A DNA stretch of 64,000 bases from Actinomycetes bacterium (GCA_024637035.1 JAGXFW010000020.1:62001-126000), one strand, 5' to 3'. Shown: positions 24,915 through 33,560, numbered from the stretch's first letter. A program made the numbers and translations. Notes: generated by a model from the sequence alone, not told the origin.

Positions 24915-26075
24915 GTGACCGTCACTACCGAGACCCGCATGCTCCTCACCGGCAACCACGCCGTCGCCTACGCCGTGATGCTGGCGCGGCCGGCAGTGGT
25001 GCCCGTGTACCCGATCACGCCGCAGACCCCGATCCTCGAGAAGATCAGCGACCTGCAACTGGCCGGCGAGTTCGAGGTGGACCTCATGACCGCCGAGTCC
25101 GAGCACTCGGCCATGACAGCCTGCATCACCGCCTCACTCACGGGCGCGCGGGTGTTCACGGCCACAGCCTCCCAGGGACTCCTGCTCATGCACGAGATGC
25201 TGCACTTCGCCTCGGGGGCGCGCACGCCTATCGTCATGATGAACGTGAACCGCACGGTCAGCTCACCCTGGGGGTTCTGGCCCGATCAGACCGACAGCCT
25301 CTCGCAGCGGGACACCGGCTGGATCCAGTACTACACCGAGAGCGCGCAGGAGTCCCTCGACACGGTGATCCAGGCCTACCGCGTGGCCGAGCAGGTCATG
25401 CTGCCCACCATGGTGGTGCACGAGGCCTTCTACATCTCACACTCGTTGGAGCCGGTGATCGTGCCTGCACAGGACGCGGTCGATGCGTATCTTCCGCCGT
25501 TCGACCCCGCCATCCGGCTCGATCCGGATATCGGGCGGTCGTGGGGTAACCCGGTCAACCAGGAACTCTACTTCCGCTTCCGTGAGGCGGTGGGCGGTTC
25601 GATGGACACTGTGCCGGGGCTCGCGGTTGAAGCCGACGCGGAGTACGGCCGCGCCTTCGGGCGCAGCTACGGCATCGTTGAGCGGTACCGCATGGAGGAG
25701 GCCGAGATCGCGATCGTGGCCTTCGGCGCGATGGCGGGCACGGCTCGGGTCGCGGTGGACGCTCTGCGTGCGGCAGGGGTGGCCGCCGGCCTGGTCAAGG
25801 TGAAGCTGTTCCGGCCCTTCCCGATCGAAGCGGTTCGCGAGGCGGTGACCGGAGTGCCGAAGTTGGTGGTTATCGAGCGGAACTTCTCCCCGGGCGCGGG
25901 TGGCATCCTTCACCAGGAACTGAAAGCCGCATTGTGCGGCATGGTCGGTCTGCCCAAGGTGCACGGCTACATGGCCGGCGTGGGCGGAGTGAATGTCTCA
26001 CCCAAGCGGATCGAGGAGCTGACGCGCGAGGCTTTGGCCACGGAGCCCGTGCCACAATCGGTGTGGCGCAGATGA
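24915..26075 (+). CDS. porA: 2-oxoacid:ferredoxin oxidoreductase alpha subunit
   Basis: A 386-residue alpha subunit. The N-terminal pyrimidine domain shows G-N-H-A-V-A-Y-A, V-Y-P-I-T-P-Q-T-P-I near residue 33, and E-S-E-H-S-A near 57. The second domain has V-A-F-G-A-M-A-G-T and V-I-E-R-N-F-S-P-G. It oxidatively decarboxylates pyruvate or another 2-oxoacid to acyl-CoA with the beta subunit, reducing ferredoxin. GTG 24915 is used. The gamma domain and the delta ferredoxin subunit are not fused and not encoded nearby, which is unusual for the pyruvate enzyme. Substrate specificity remains open (pyruvate, 2-ketoisovalerate or an aryl pyruvate). Confidence 0.9.
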   Translation: MTVTTETRMLLTGNHAVAYAVMLARPAVVPVYPITPQTPILEKISDLQLAGEFEVDLMTAESEHSAMTACITASLTGARVFTATASQGLLLMHEMLHFASGARTPIVMMNVNRTVSSPWGFWPDQTDSLSQRDTGWIQYYTESAQESLDTVIQAYRVAEQVMLPTMVVHEAFYISHSLEPVIVPAQDAVDAYLPPFDPAIRLDPDIGRSWGNPVNQELYFRFREAVGGSMDTVPGLAVEADAEYGRAFGRSYGIVERYRMEEAEIAIVAFGAMAGTARVAVDALRAAGVAAGLVKVKLFRPFPIEAVREAVTGVPKLVVIERNFSPGAGGILHQELKAALCGMVGLPKVHGYMAGVGGVNVSPKRIEELTREALATEPVPQSVWRR

Positions 26076-26983
26076 GAGCCAACTACGAGATCGATGAGGC
26101 CGGCGTCTTCCTCTCGGGGCACCACGCCTGCGCGGGTTGCGGCGAGGCGCTCGCCGTGCGCTACGTCATCAACACGATGGGACCGCGCACTATCGCAGTC
26201 GTCCCCCCTTCGTGTATCGCCATCATCGCGGGTCTGCAGCCCAACAGTTCCATGCACGTGCCTATCGTGCACGGCACCCTGGAGTCCAGCGCCGCCGCGG
26301 CCGCCGGCATCAAGCGGGCGCTCGTGAGCCAGGGCAAGGACGACGTGAACGTGCTGGTGATGGCCGGCGACGGCGGCACCTACGACATCGGTTTCCAGGC
26401 ACTGTCCGGCGCGGCGGAGCGCAACGAAGACATGGTCTACGTGTGCATGGACAACGAGGGCTACATGAACACCGGCGCCCAGAAGTCCGGCTCGACACCG
26501 CACCTGGCTTCGACGGCCTCCACCCCTGGCGGCAAGCTCACGGGGAAGAAGAACATCGCCGAGATCATGGCGGCGCATCGCATCCCCTACGTGGCTACCG
26601 CCACGGTAGGCTACCCCGACGACCTGGCGCGCAAAGTGGCCAAAGCGCGCGACATGAAGGGTATGCGTTTCATCGTGGTGCTCACCCCGTGTATCGATGG
26701 GTGGGGGCTTTCCGAGAACGCAGCGGTAGGTGTCTCGCGCTTGGCGGTGGAGACGGGGATCTTTCCTCTGATCGAGGTCGAGGACGGCGTGCGCTACACG
26801 ATCAATCACGGCTCCAGGGGCGTGCCCGTGGAGCGCTACTTCGCAGGGCAAAAGCGGTTCCGCCACCTGGGCCCCGAGCAGATCGCCCAGCTCCAAGCCG
26901 AGGTGGACGAAGGTTGGAGCCTGCTGAAGTCCCGCGTCGAGTGCGACCCGACCGGCGACCCGACCGGCGACCCGACCGGCTGA
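26072..26983 (+). CDS. porB: 2-oxoacid:ferredoxin oxidoreductase beta subunit (TPP-binding)
   Basis: The 303-residue beta subunit binds thiamine diphosphate in M-A-G-D-G-G-T-Y-D-I-G near residue 92. Cluster cysteines are present in C-A-G-C-G-E (near 21) and in T-P-C near 207. ATG 26072 overlaps porA by four bases. The C-terminus ends in three exact D-P-T-G repeats coded by a 12-bp repeat (26945-26980), outside the catalytic fold. Only three bases separate its stop from that of the convergent E2 gene, leaving no room for a terminator between the two operons. Confidence 0.92.
   Translation: MRANYEIDEAGVFLSGHHACAGCGEALAVRYVINTMGPRTIAVVPPSCIAIIAGLQPNSSMHVPIVHGTLESSAAAAAGIKRALVSQGKDDVNVLVMAGDGGTYDIGFQALSGAAERNEDMVYVCMDNEGYMNTGAQKSGSTPHLASTASTPGGKLTGKKNIAEIMAAHRIPYVATATVGYPDDLARKVAKARDMKGMRFIVVLTPCIDGWGLSENAAVGVSRLAVETGIFPLIEVEDGVRYTINHGSRGVPVERYFAGQKRFRHLGPEQIAQLQAEVDEGWSLLKSRVECDPTGDPTGDPTG
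26945..26980 (+). repeat. Three exact 12-bp tandem repeats at the 3' end of porB
   Basis: GACCCGACCGGC occurs three times in direct succession immediately before the final TGA and codes D-P-T-G each time. Confidence 0.92.
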
Positions 26984-26986
26984 GTC

Positions 26987-28342
26987 TCACGCCAGGACGG
27001 CCTCGGGGTCTCCCAGCCGGTCCAGCAGCGCCTTCAGGAACTCCGCCGCCGGAGCACCATCGATGATCCGGTGATCGAAGGTGAGCGAGAGTCCCACCGT
27101 GTGGCGCACCACGATCGAGCGGTTGACCGCGATGACGTCATCGATCACGCGCCCCACCCCGAGGATGGCCGCCTCGGGTTGATTGATGATCGGGGTGAAC
27201 CAGTCCACGGAACCGTAGCCGCTCAGACTGGTCACAGTGAACGTGCCCCCGCTCACCTCGTCGGGCAGCAAAGCGCCTTCACGTGCCCGCCGGGCCAGGT
27301 CTCTGAGTTCGCCGCTGATCTCAGAGGCACTCTTCAAGTTCGCGTCTCTGATCACGGGTACGATCAGCCCGTCTGACACCGACACGGCCACGCCGACGTC
27401 GATCTCCTGCCACACCAGTATCTCGTCGCCCTCGAGCGTCGCGTTGATCGCGGGCTGCATCTCGATGGCGACCGCGACGGCCTTGACGATGACTGCCGTG
27501 ACCGACACCTGGTCGTTGCCGGAACGCCCCTCGTTGACTCGGAGGAGGGCTTCGGTCAGTTCGTGTACGTCGGCCCGAACGTGGTGCGTGACCGTGGGCG
27601 AGGTGTCGCGGCTCGCGGCCATGTGCTCGCCGATCGCGCGGCGCATCCCGGCGTAGGCGATGACGCGGCGCACCGTTCGCGCCGTGCGCCCACCCGGGTC
27701 GGCCGCCCGTGGGGCTTGGGTCGCGGCGGTGGCTGCCGTGCCGCCGGAGGCGGCGGCACCCGGCGCCGGCGTGGACGCGACGCTCGGTGCACTTCCTTCG
27801 TGCGCGGCCTGCACGTCGTCGGTGGTGATGCGGTTCCCCGGACCCGAGCCGGACACCGTCGCAAGATCGACGCCGAGCCCCGCCGCGAGCTTTCGCGCGG
27901 CGGGTGACGCGATGACACGGACCCCCGCCTCGGCGGGACGGCCGCCAGCTGCGGTCAGCGGCATCGCGCCCGGGCGCGTGGGCGCGCTCGTGGGCGGGTT
28001 GGCGTCTCCGGCGGATGGGCCGTGGGCGCCGAGGCCGTCACCTCCCGGCGGGAGCTCCTTCGGCGGGAGCCCCGAGCCTCGGTCGAGTAGTGCCGTGATA
28101 TCTTCGCCGGGCTCGCCGATCACGCCGATCGTCGTCCCGACAGCGACCTCCCCCTCTTCCACTACGATCTTGAGCAGGACTCCGGCCACCTGAGCCTCTA
28201 CCTCGTACGTGATCTTCTCCGTGGTGATCTCCACTATGACGTCGCCTATGGCCACTCGCTGCCCTTCGTCTGCGACCCAGAGGGCCACTGCGCCCGCCGT
28301 CATGGTCAGGCCGAGCTTTGGCATCACGATCGAAGTAGCCAC
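26987..28342 (-). CDS. Dihydrolipoamide acyltransferase (E2) of a 2-oxoacid/acetoin dehydrogenase complex
   Basis: The 451-residue E2 has an N-terminal lipoyl domain with the lipoylated lysine in T-E-K-I-T (K43), then a long Ala/Pro/Gly linker. The peripheral subunit-binding domain lies at about 150-190 (A-S-P-A-A-R-K-L-A). The catalytic domain ends in D-H-R-I-I-D-G-A with the catalytic His and Asp. It transfers the acyl group from E1 to CoA. It closes the minus-strand operon and follows E1 beta by 45 nt. No E3 (dihydrolipoamide dehydrogenase) gene is present, so E3 must be shared from elsewhere. Confidence 0.92.
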   Translation of the reverse strand: MATSIVMPKLGLTMTAGAVALWVADEGQRVAIGDVIVEITTEKITYEVEAQVAGVLLKIVVEEGEVAVGTTIGVIGEPGEDITALLDRGSGLPPKELPPGGDGLGAHGPSAGDANPPTSAPTRPGAMPLTAAGGRPAEAGVRVIASPAARKLAAGLGVDLATVSGSGPGNRITTDDVQAAHEGSAPSVASTPAPGAAASGGTAATAATQAPRAADPGGRTARTVRRVIAYAGMRRAIGEHMAASRDTSPTVTHHVRADVHELTEALLRVNEGRSGNDQVSVTAVIVKAVAVAIEMQPAINATLEGDEILVWQEIDVGVAVSVSDGLIVPVIRDANLKSASEISGELRDLARRAREGALLPDEVSGGTFTVTSLSGYGSVDWFTPIINQPEAAILGVGRVIDDVIAVNRSIVVRHTVGLSLTFDHRIIDGAPAAEFLKALLDRLGDPEAVLA

Positions 28343-28387
28343 AGTTGTCGTCTCTCCTCGGAGTTCGGTGCGCGTGGTCCATCGAGC

Positions 28388-29380
28388 CTACATCAGCTCG
28401 AGGACGGCAGCGGCTATGTTCTCAGCGCCGGGCAGGTAGGCGTCTTCCAACACCGGACTGAACGGCACTGGAGTGTCGGGCGCGGTCACCCGTTTGATGG
28501 GCGAATCCAGCAGGTCGAAGCCCTCGTCGGCGACGAGGGCGGCGATCTCGCCGCCGAATCCTCCGGTCCTCACCGCCTCGTGCACGATGACGAGCCGGTG
28601 CGTCTTGGCAACCGATTCGAGGATGGCCTCTTTGTCCAGGGGCACGATGGTGCGCAGGTCGATGACTTCCGCGCTCACCCCTTGCTCGGCTAGGAGTTCG
28701 GCCGCCCGCTCCGCCTGGGGGACCATGGCCGACCACGTGACCAACGTGACGTCATCCCCCTTGCGCTTGATCGCTGCCTTGCCCAAGGGCACGATGTACT
28801 CGCCCTCGGGGACGTCGCCCGTCACCCCGAGCAGGATCTTGTGTTCCAGGAAGACCACGGGGTTGTTATCGCGGATGGCAGCGATGATCAGGCCCTTCGC
28901 GTCCGCCGGTGTGCTTGGGGCGACCGTCTTCAGGCCCGGTACGTGCGCGCACCACGCCTCCAGAGACTGCGAGTGTTGGGCCGCCGCTCTGATGCCGGCG
29001 CCGCACGAGGCTCTGAGGACCATGGGGATCTTGACCTTGCCGCCGAACATGTAGCGGGCCTTGGCTGCTTGATTCCCGAGTTCGTCCATGACGATCCCGA
29101 GGAAGTCGTCGAACATGATCTCTGCCACCGGCCGCAGACCGGCCGCGGCTGCGCCGACGGCATGGCCCACGATCGCCGTCTCCGAGAGCGGCGTATCGCG
29201 CACCCTCCTCGGACCGAACTCCTCGAGCAGGCCCAAGGTCACGCCCAGACCCCCGCCGAACATACCCACGTCCTCACCCACAACGTAGACGTCGGGATCG
29301 CGCCGCATCTCGACGGCCAAACCGTCACAGATCGCCTGGGCGTATGTCATGGTCTTGGTTGAAACTGTCTCGGTTCCCAT
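28388..29380 (-). CDS. Acetoin/pyruvate dehydrogenase-type E1 beta subunit
   Basis: A 330-residue transketolase-like beta subunit. It has D-V-Y-V-V-G-E-D-V-G-M-F-G-G near residue 30, R-V-R-D-T-P-L-S-E near 60, and a C-terminal domain with I-D-L-R-T-I-V-P-L-D. It combines with E1 alpha to form the thiamine-dependent decarboxylase. ATG 29380 is favoured: GAGGGTGGGG lies just ahead, 11 nt after the E1 alpha stop. An upstream TTG at 29395 would overlap the stop and add five residues. The set E1 alpha/E1 beta/E2 is closest in layout to acetoin dehydrogenase AcoABC. Confidence 0.92.
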   Translation of the reverse strand: MGTETVSTKTMTYAQAICDGLAVEMRRDPDVYVVGEDVGMFGGGLGVTLGLLEEFGPRRVRDTPLSETAIVGHAVGAAAAGLRPVAEIMFDDFLGIVMDELGNQAAKARYMFGGKVKIPMVLRASCGAGIRAAAQHSQSLEAWCAHVPGLKTVAPSTPADAKGLIIAAIRDNNPVVFLEHKILLGVTGDVPEGEYIVPLGKAAIKRKGDDVTLVTWSAMVPQAERAAELLAEQGVSAEVIDLRTIVPLDKEAILESVAKTHRLVIVHEAVRTGGFGGEIAALVADEGFDLLDSPIKRVTAPDTPVPFSPVLEDAYLPGAENIAAAVLELM

Positions 29381-29391
29381 GAGCCCCACCC

Positions 29392-30354
29392 TCAATCGCT
29401 GTAGACGTCGGTGAGCAGGTCGGCCACGTCAGGCCACGGACTCGAGCGACCGAATTCGATGGCTTCCTCGATCTCCGCTTTGATCTCGGAGGTCAGGCGC
29501 GCGATGGCGTCTTTCGTGGCGAAGCCCCGCTCGATCAGCATCCGTGTTCCGCGCAGGATGGGGTCTTTGGCCATCCACTCCTCGTGCTCACTGGGGTCCC
29601 GATAAGCGCACGGATCGCCGACGAAATGTCCTTGGTGCCTCCACGTCTTGCACTCCAGGAGGGTCGGACCGGCGCCACGACGCGCCGACGCGACGGCCGT
29701 CACGGTGGCTTCGTAGACCGCTTCCACGTCGTTGCCGTCGACCACGACCCCCGGTATGCCGTACGCCGCCCCACGCTCGGCGACATCGGTGATCCTCATG
29801 TGATCTCGCTGGCAGGTGGAGACGCCGTAGAGGTTGTTCTCGCACACGAAGATGACCGGAAGGTCCCAGACGGCGGCCATGTTGACCGCCTCGTGGAACG
29901 TGCCGCGGTTCGAGGCGGCATCGCCGAAGAAGCTCACCACAACGCTGTCGGTGCCCCGGTATTGGCACGCGAGGGCGGCGCCGGTGGCGATCGGGATGCC
30001 TCCGCCCACGATCCCGTTGGCGCCCAAGATGCCCAGATCGAGGTCGGCGATGTGCATGGAGCCGCCCTTGCCCTTGCAGTAACCTGTCGAGCGTCCGAAT
30101 ATCTCGGCCATCATGAGCCGTATGTCGCCACCTTTCGCGATCAGGTGGCCGTGGCCCCGGTGCGAACTGGCGACCCAGTCGTCGGTACGAAGCGCCGCCG
30201 TGACTCCCGCCGCAATGGCCTCCTCGCCAAGGTAGAGGTGGAGGAAGCCCGGGAGCTCACCCGCGAGGAACATCTCGTGGGCGCGGTTCTCGAACTCGCG
30301 GATCTTGACCATACAACGGAACATCTCGAGCAGTTGCTCCTGGCTCATCGACAT
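29392..30354 (-). CDS. Acetoin/pyruvate dehydrogenase-type E1 alpha subunit
   Basis: The 320-residue thiamine-diphosphate subunit shows H-L-Y-L-G-E-E-A near residue 40 and S-H-R-G-H-G-H near 64. The cofactor motif G-D-A-A-S-N-R-G-T-F-H-E-A-V-N-M-A near 145 has G-D-A in place of the usual G-D-G, and E-N-N-L-Y-G-V-S follows. It decarboxylates the 2-oxoacid or cleaves acetoin. It begins 11 nt after the RutB-like gene on the same strand. Acetoin dehydrogenase and short-chain pyruvate-type complexes cannot be told apart by eye, and 2-ketoacids derived from aromatics are possible. Confidence 0.92.
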   Translation of the reverse strand: MSMSQEQLLEMFRCMVKIREFENRAHEMFLAGELPGFLHLYLGEEAIAAGVTAALRTDDWVASSHRGHGHLIAKGGDIRLMMAEIFGRSTGYCKGKGGSMHIADLDLGILGANGIVGGGIPIATGAALACQYRGTDSVVVSFFGDAASNRGTFHEAVNMAAVWDLPVIFVCENNLYGVSTCQRDHMRITDVAERGAAYGIPGVVVDGNDVEAVYEATVTAVASARRGAGPTLLECKTWRHQGHFVGDPCAYRDPSEHEEWMAKDPILRGTRMLIERGFATKDAIARLTSEIKAEIEEAIEFGRSSPWPDVADLLTDVYSD

Positions 30355-30365
30355 GCGTGTCCTCC

Positions 30366-31049
30366 TTAGTGCTCGGCCCTCGCAGAGAGGGCCTCCAGCA
30401 GCGCATCGCTGGTGGTGACCCAGCCAAAGAACGTGCTCACGTTGAAAAGGGTGGCCTCATGCGCCGTGGGCGGTCCAGCCTGCATGCAGGCGTCGCTCAC
30501 GAGCAAGGGCCAGTACTCATGGAAGTAGGCGTCGCGCAGAGTCGACTCGACGCACACGTTCGTTGCGATGCCGGTGAAGATCAAGTGGCGCTTGTTGCGC
30601 ACGCGGAGCAGCTGGTCGAGATTGGTGCCTGCGAAGCCGCTGTAGCGGGTCTTGTACACCACGAGGTCGCCCGGCTCCGGCTTCAACCTGTCCACCACTT
30701 CGAAATCCCAGGTTCCGTAGGTGAGGACCTTCCCGCGGAGTTCGGGCCGAGCCCGCATCAGGCACAGCGCAAGCTCTTTCATGGGGTTCGGTGATGCGGG
30801 GCCGCCGGCGTTGGTCTGCTCCGCGTCGTAGCCTATCTGCAGGTAGACGACGTCGATGCCCGCGGCTCGGGCGGCAGCGAGGACCCGATGGTTCACCTCG
30901 ACCACCTCGTCCGCGCCGGTGATGTCCATGCCTGCCAGTTCGAGCATCCCGCCCTTGCTGGCGAAGGCGTTCTGCATGTCCACCACGATCACGGCGGTAC
31001 GCGCCGGATCGATGTCCAAAGACTCAGGTTCGGCCGGTACGTTGATCAT
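30366..31049 (-). CDS. Cysteine hydrolase, isochorismatase family, RutB-like
   Basis: A 227-residue isochorismatase-fold hydrolase with the triad Asp in V-V-D-M-Q-N-A-F, Lys in Y-K-T-R-Y-S-G-F and Cys in A-T-N-V-C-V-E-S. The stretch around the Cys (G-I-A-T-N-V-C-V-E-S-T-L-R-D) and the later F-F-G-W-V are nearly those of RutB, the ureidoacrylate amidohydrolase of pyrimidine breakdown. No other rut gene is nearby, so it may act on another carbamate or amide in this catabolic unit. ATG 31049 is preceded by GGGGGAC. It stands 11 nt before E1 alpha. Confidence 0.88.
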   Translation of the reverse strand: MINVPAEPESLDIDPARTAVIVVDMQNAFASKGGMLELAGMDITGADEVVEVNHRVLAAARAAGIDVVYLQIGYDAEQTNAGGPASPNPMKELALCLMRARPELRGKVLTYGTWDFEVVDRLKPEPGDLVVYKTRYSGFAGTNLDQLLRVRNKRHLIFTGIATNVCVESTLRDAYFHEYWPLLVSDACMQAGPPTAHEATLFNVSTFFGWVTTSDALLEALSARAEH

Positions 31050-31104
31050 GGTCCCCCTAGGATCATGGTTCCCCCAAAGTCGTGCGGGCTCCCCGCCAGT
31101 GGGC

Positions 31105-31128
31105 CGCCGCTCGGAACGCCGCTCGGAA
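31105..31128. repeat. Two 12-bp direct repeats in the SDR-RutB spacer
   Basis: CGCCGCTCGGAA occurs twice in tandem between the two minus-strand genes. No function is evident; it resembles the slippage repeats inside mftC, etfA and porB. Confidence 0.8.
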
Positions 31129-31134
31129 CGTACG

Positions 31135-31929
31135 TCAGCTCGAGAACTCAGCCATGCCCAGATCCACGATCGAAGCGCCGCCGTCCACGGGAATGGTGGC
31201 CCCTGTGACGAATGACGCGTCATCGGACACGAGGAACTCTATGACGCTCGCCACTTCGGACGGTTCCGCGGTGCGACGGAGCGGATAGTTCCGGGTTGCC
31301 CGGATCGCAGCCTCCTCGAGAGTCAGCCCCACCTGTCCGCCAACTCCCTCCAGGGCTCTGTCGCCCATCTCGGTGCGCGTGAAGGCGGGGCAGACTGCGT
31401 TGACCCTGATGCCCTCCGGTCCGTAGTCCACAGCCAGGGAGCGCATCAATCCGATGACCGCGTGTTTGCTGGTGACGTACGAGACGAAGGAGGGCACGCC
31501 GAACAAGGACGCGATGGAGCCCAGCACCACGATGGCGCCACCACCTCGTTCGCGCATGGGGCCGAGAGCGGCGCGCGCCGAGAACAGCACGCCGTCCAGG
31601 TTGACGTGGAGCACTTCGCGCCACTGGTCGAGGTCCACATCGACGGCCGAGCCGAAGAGTTCCACGCCCGCGTTCGCCACGAGGATGTCCAGGCCGCCAT
31701 ACGTGTCCACCGCGAGGGCGGCGAGCGCGTCGCAATGCGCCGCATCGCTCACGTCGCCTGCCAGGGCGATACCCCCGACCTCTCGGGCCACCGCTTCGAT
31801 CGGCTCGAGCCGGCGCCCCGTCACGACCACCTTCGCACCCGCGGCGGCGAACCTGCGAGCGGTGGCCGCGCCGATACCGCTGCCCCCGCCCGTGATCACA
31901 GCCACCTTGTCCTGCAACCGCCCGGTCAT
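31135..31929 (-). CDS. SDR-family NAD(P)-dependent oxidoreductase
   Basis: A 264-residue classical SDR. It has T-G-G-G-S-G-I-G (residues 13-20), N-A-G-V near 90, catalytic S in V-L-G-S-I-A, Y-x-x-x-K in Y-V-T-S-K, and a C-terminal I-P-V-D-G-G-A. ATG 31929 with GGGGGAGAC ahead is chosen over an upstream start that would add ten residues. It is the promoter-proximal gene of the minus-strand operon ending with E2, and may feed its product (a ketone or acyloin) into the E1/E2 complex. Exact substrate unknown; an SDR giving or using acetoin would fit the operon. Confidence 0.92.
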   Translation of the reverse strand: MTGRLQDKVAVITGGGSGIGAATARRFAAAGAKVVVTGRRLEPIEAVAREVGGIALAGDVSDAAHCDALAALAVDTYGGLDILVANAGVELFGSAVDVDLDQWREVLHVNLDGVLFSARAALGPMRERGGGAIVVLGSIASLFGVPSFVSYVTSKHAVIGLMRSLAVDYGPEGIRVNAVCPAFTRTEMGDRALEGVGGQVGLTLEEAAIRATRNYPLRRTAEPSEVASVIEFLVSDDASFVTGATIPVDGGASIVDLGMAEFSS

Positions 31930-31997
31930 GTCTCCCCCCATCCACGGCGAATCCTGCAAGGTGCCTCAAGCTATCACCGCGCGGTGGGCAGTGCAAG

Positions 31998-32012
31998 GAC
32001 TGACGTCTGAGT
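31998..32012. promoter_or_regulatory. Operator-like element upstream of the SDR-aco operon
   Basis: GACTGACGTCTGAGT is a near-palindrome of the form ACTCAGACGTCTGAGT. It lies 69 bases before the SDR start on the minus strand and resembles sites at 5449, 15124, 15701 and 41559. No clear -35/-10 pair was found beside it. Confidence 0.4.
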
Positions 32013-32084
32013 ACAACTCGCGGGTCCTGCGCTTGCTTTTCTCCTGGTGATGGGCGAATCGGAGGGCGCGGGGGAGGGTGCAGT

Positions 32085-32123
32085 TTTGAGTTCGCCGCGC
32101 TGTCTGCTAGGTTGTGATCTGAC
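32085..32123 (+). promoter_or_regulatory. Putative promoter and half-operator of the gldA-like gene
   Basis: TTGAGT (about 32086-32091), a 16-17 base spacer and TAGGTT (about 32108-32113) form a weak promoter. TCTGAC at 32118-32123 follows the -10 box by a few bases, the same relative place as the GTCAGAC elements after the 15-kb promoters. The 216-nt divergent spacer also holds the element at 31998-32012. Confidence 0.4.
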
Positions 32124-32144
32124 AAGCGAAGGGGGAGTGTGACC

Positions 32145-33335
32145 ATGGCGCTGAAAGTGATGTTGGCCCCGGGCCGATATGTTCAAGGACCGGGCGCTCT
32201 CGACCACATGGGGGAACAGCTGGAGATCCTTGGCCTCCAGAACCCCCTCATCCTCGTTTCGCCGAGCGCCAAGAAGGCAGTGGGGGCAGCCATCACGCAG
32301 AGTCTTGACGCGAGGGGTCTCGCCTACGCGTTCGTGGACTTCGGGGGCGAGTGCACCCGCACGGAGATCGAGCGGATCAAGAACGTCTGTGTGCAGGGCG
32401 GGCACGATGCGATCATCAACTGCGGTGGGGGGAAGGTCTTGGACGCCGGCCGGGCGGCCGCCACGAGATCGGCGTTGAACGTGGAGATGGTGCCGCCCGA
32501 GCACATCCCCGACCTCGGTGCAGGAGTCGCGTGCATCAACGTCCCTACCGTCGCGGCCAGCGACGCCTCTACGTCATCGGTATCTCTGGTGTACACCGAA
32601 GACCATGTGGTCGAAGCCACCATGCTCTTCCCCGCGAGCCCCGCCATGGTCTTCGTGGACACCACCGTCATCGCCGCGTCCCCGGTGCGCCTCTTGGTGG
32701 CGGGCATGGGCGACGCTCTGGCCACGTACTTCGAAGCCGACATGTGTCTTCGCACCGGCTCGCCCGCGGTGGTCACGCGCTCGCACAGCACGCGCGCCGC
32801 ACAAGCCCTCGCCCGGTTGTGTTTCGACCTGCTGATGACCTATGGAGCCCAGGCGAAACGTGAAGCGGACGCGGGAGTGGCGGGCCCCGGCCTCGAAGCG
32901 GTCGTCGAGGCCAACATCCTTCTGAGCGGACTCGGCTTCGAGAGCGGAGGCATCTCCGGGTCGCACGCGGTGGGCCACGGCTTCTACCACGTGGCCGAGT
33001 TCTTCGCCTCGCCCCGGTACCACGGCGAGGTGGTGGCGTACGGCACGCTCACCCAGCTGATGCTCGAAGCGCGGCCGCCGGAGTTCCTCAAGACGGTGTT
33101 CGACTTCTGCCGTGCGGTGGGGCTCCCGACCACACTCGAGGAGCTCACGCTCACCGACACCTCGGACGAGGTGATCGAGAAGGTGGCGCTCGCCGCCGCG
33201 CGCGACGTCGTGCTGATCACTTCCATGGCCGGGGCGTCCTCGCAGCCCGACGACCTCGGGAGGTACTACGATCATCGGGTCATCTTCAACGCGATCAAGG
33301 CGGTTGACGTCTTCGGCCGAGCATACGGCGCCTGA
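32145..33335 (+). CDS. Iron-containing alcohol dehydrogenase, glycerol dehydrogenase (GldA)-like
   Basis: A 396-residue member of the GldA branch. NAD loop G-G-G-K-V-L-D-A-G (about 92-100), V-P-T-V-A-A-S-D-A-S near 125, and metal ligands in G-M-G-D-A-L-A-T-Y-F-E-A-D and S-H-A-V-G-H-G-F-Y-H. GldA oxidises glycerol or vicinal diols such as 2,3-butanediol, which would link to the neighbouring acetoin-type complex. ATG 32145 has GGGGGAG seven bases ahead; a GTG at 32139 is too close to that site. It is divergent from the SDR-aco operon. Confidence 0.88.
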   Translation: MALKVMLAPGRYVQGPGALDHMGEQLEILGLQNPLILVSPSAKKAVGAAITQSLDARGLAYAFVDFGGECTRTEIERIKNVCVQGGHDAIINCGGGKVLDAGRAAATRSALNVEMVPPEHIPDLGAGVACINVPTVAASDASTSSVSLVYTEDHVVEATMLFPASPAMVFVDTTVIAASPVRLLVAGMGDALATYFEADMCLRTGSPAVVTRSHSTRAAQALARLCFDLLMTYGAQAKREADAGVAGPGLEAVVEANILLSGLGFESGGISGSHAVGHGFYHVAEFFASPRYHGEVVAYGTLTQLMLEARPPEFLKTVFDFCRAVGLPTTLEELTLTDTSDEVIEKVALAAARDVVLITSMAGASSQPDDLGRYYDHRVIFNAIKAVDVFGRAYGA

Positions 33336-33367
33336 CGCTGATCGCCGGACGCCGTCCGCCTGACGCT

Positions 33368-33560
33368 TCAGGCCATATGCATGCCGCCGTCGATCGTGTA
33401 GAACCAGCCGGTGCAGAAGCCGCTTTCATCGGAGGCGAGGAACAGCATGAGTTCAGCCACCTCTTCCCGGGGTTGCCCATCATCCCTGTGACCGACGACG
33501 TGATGACGATGCTGCCTCCGCCTCGGGCTTTCAGGTGAGGACGCCTGAGCTCAGATGCTA
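33368..33560 (-). pseudogene. Remnant of an SDR dehydrogenase gene
   Basis: On the minus strand one frame reads [23 protein letters not shown], the strand carrying the SDR catalytic Ser. Without the expected Y-x-x-x-K region, a second frame continues [19 protein letters not shown] and ends [11 protein letters not shown] with TGA at 33368-33370. About 80 codons between the two parts are deleted, the frame is shifted, and the nucleotide-binding N-terminus is gone. It resembles the SDR at 4203 most in its C-terminal part. It is a dead paralogue. Confidence 0.85.
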
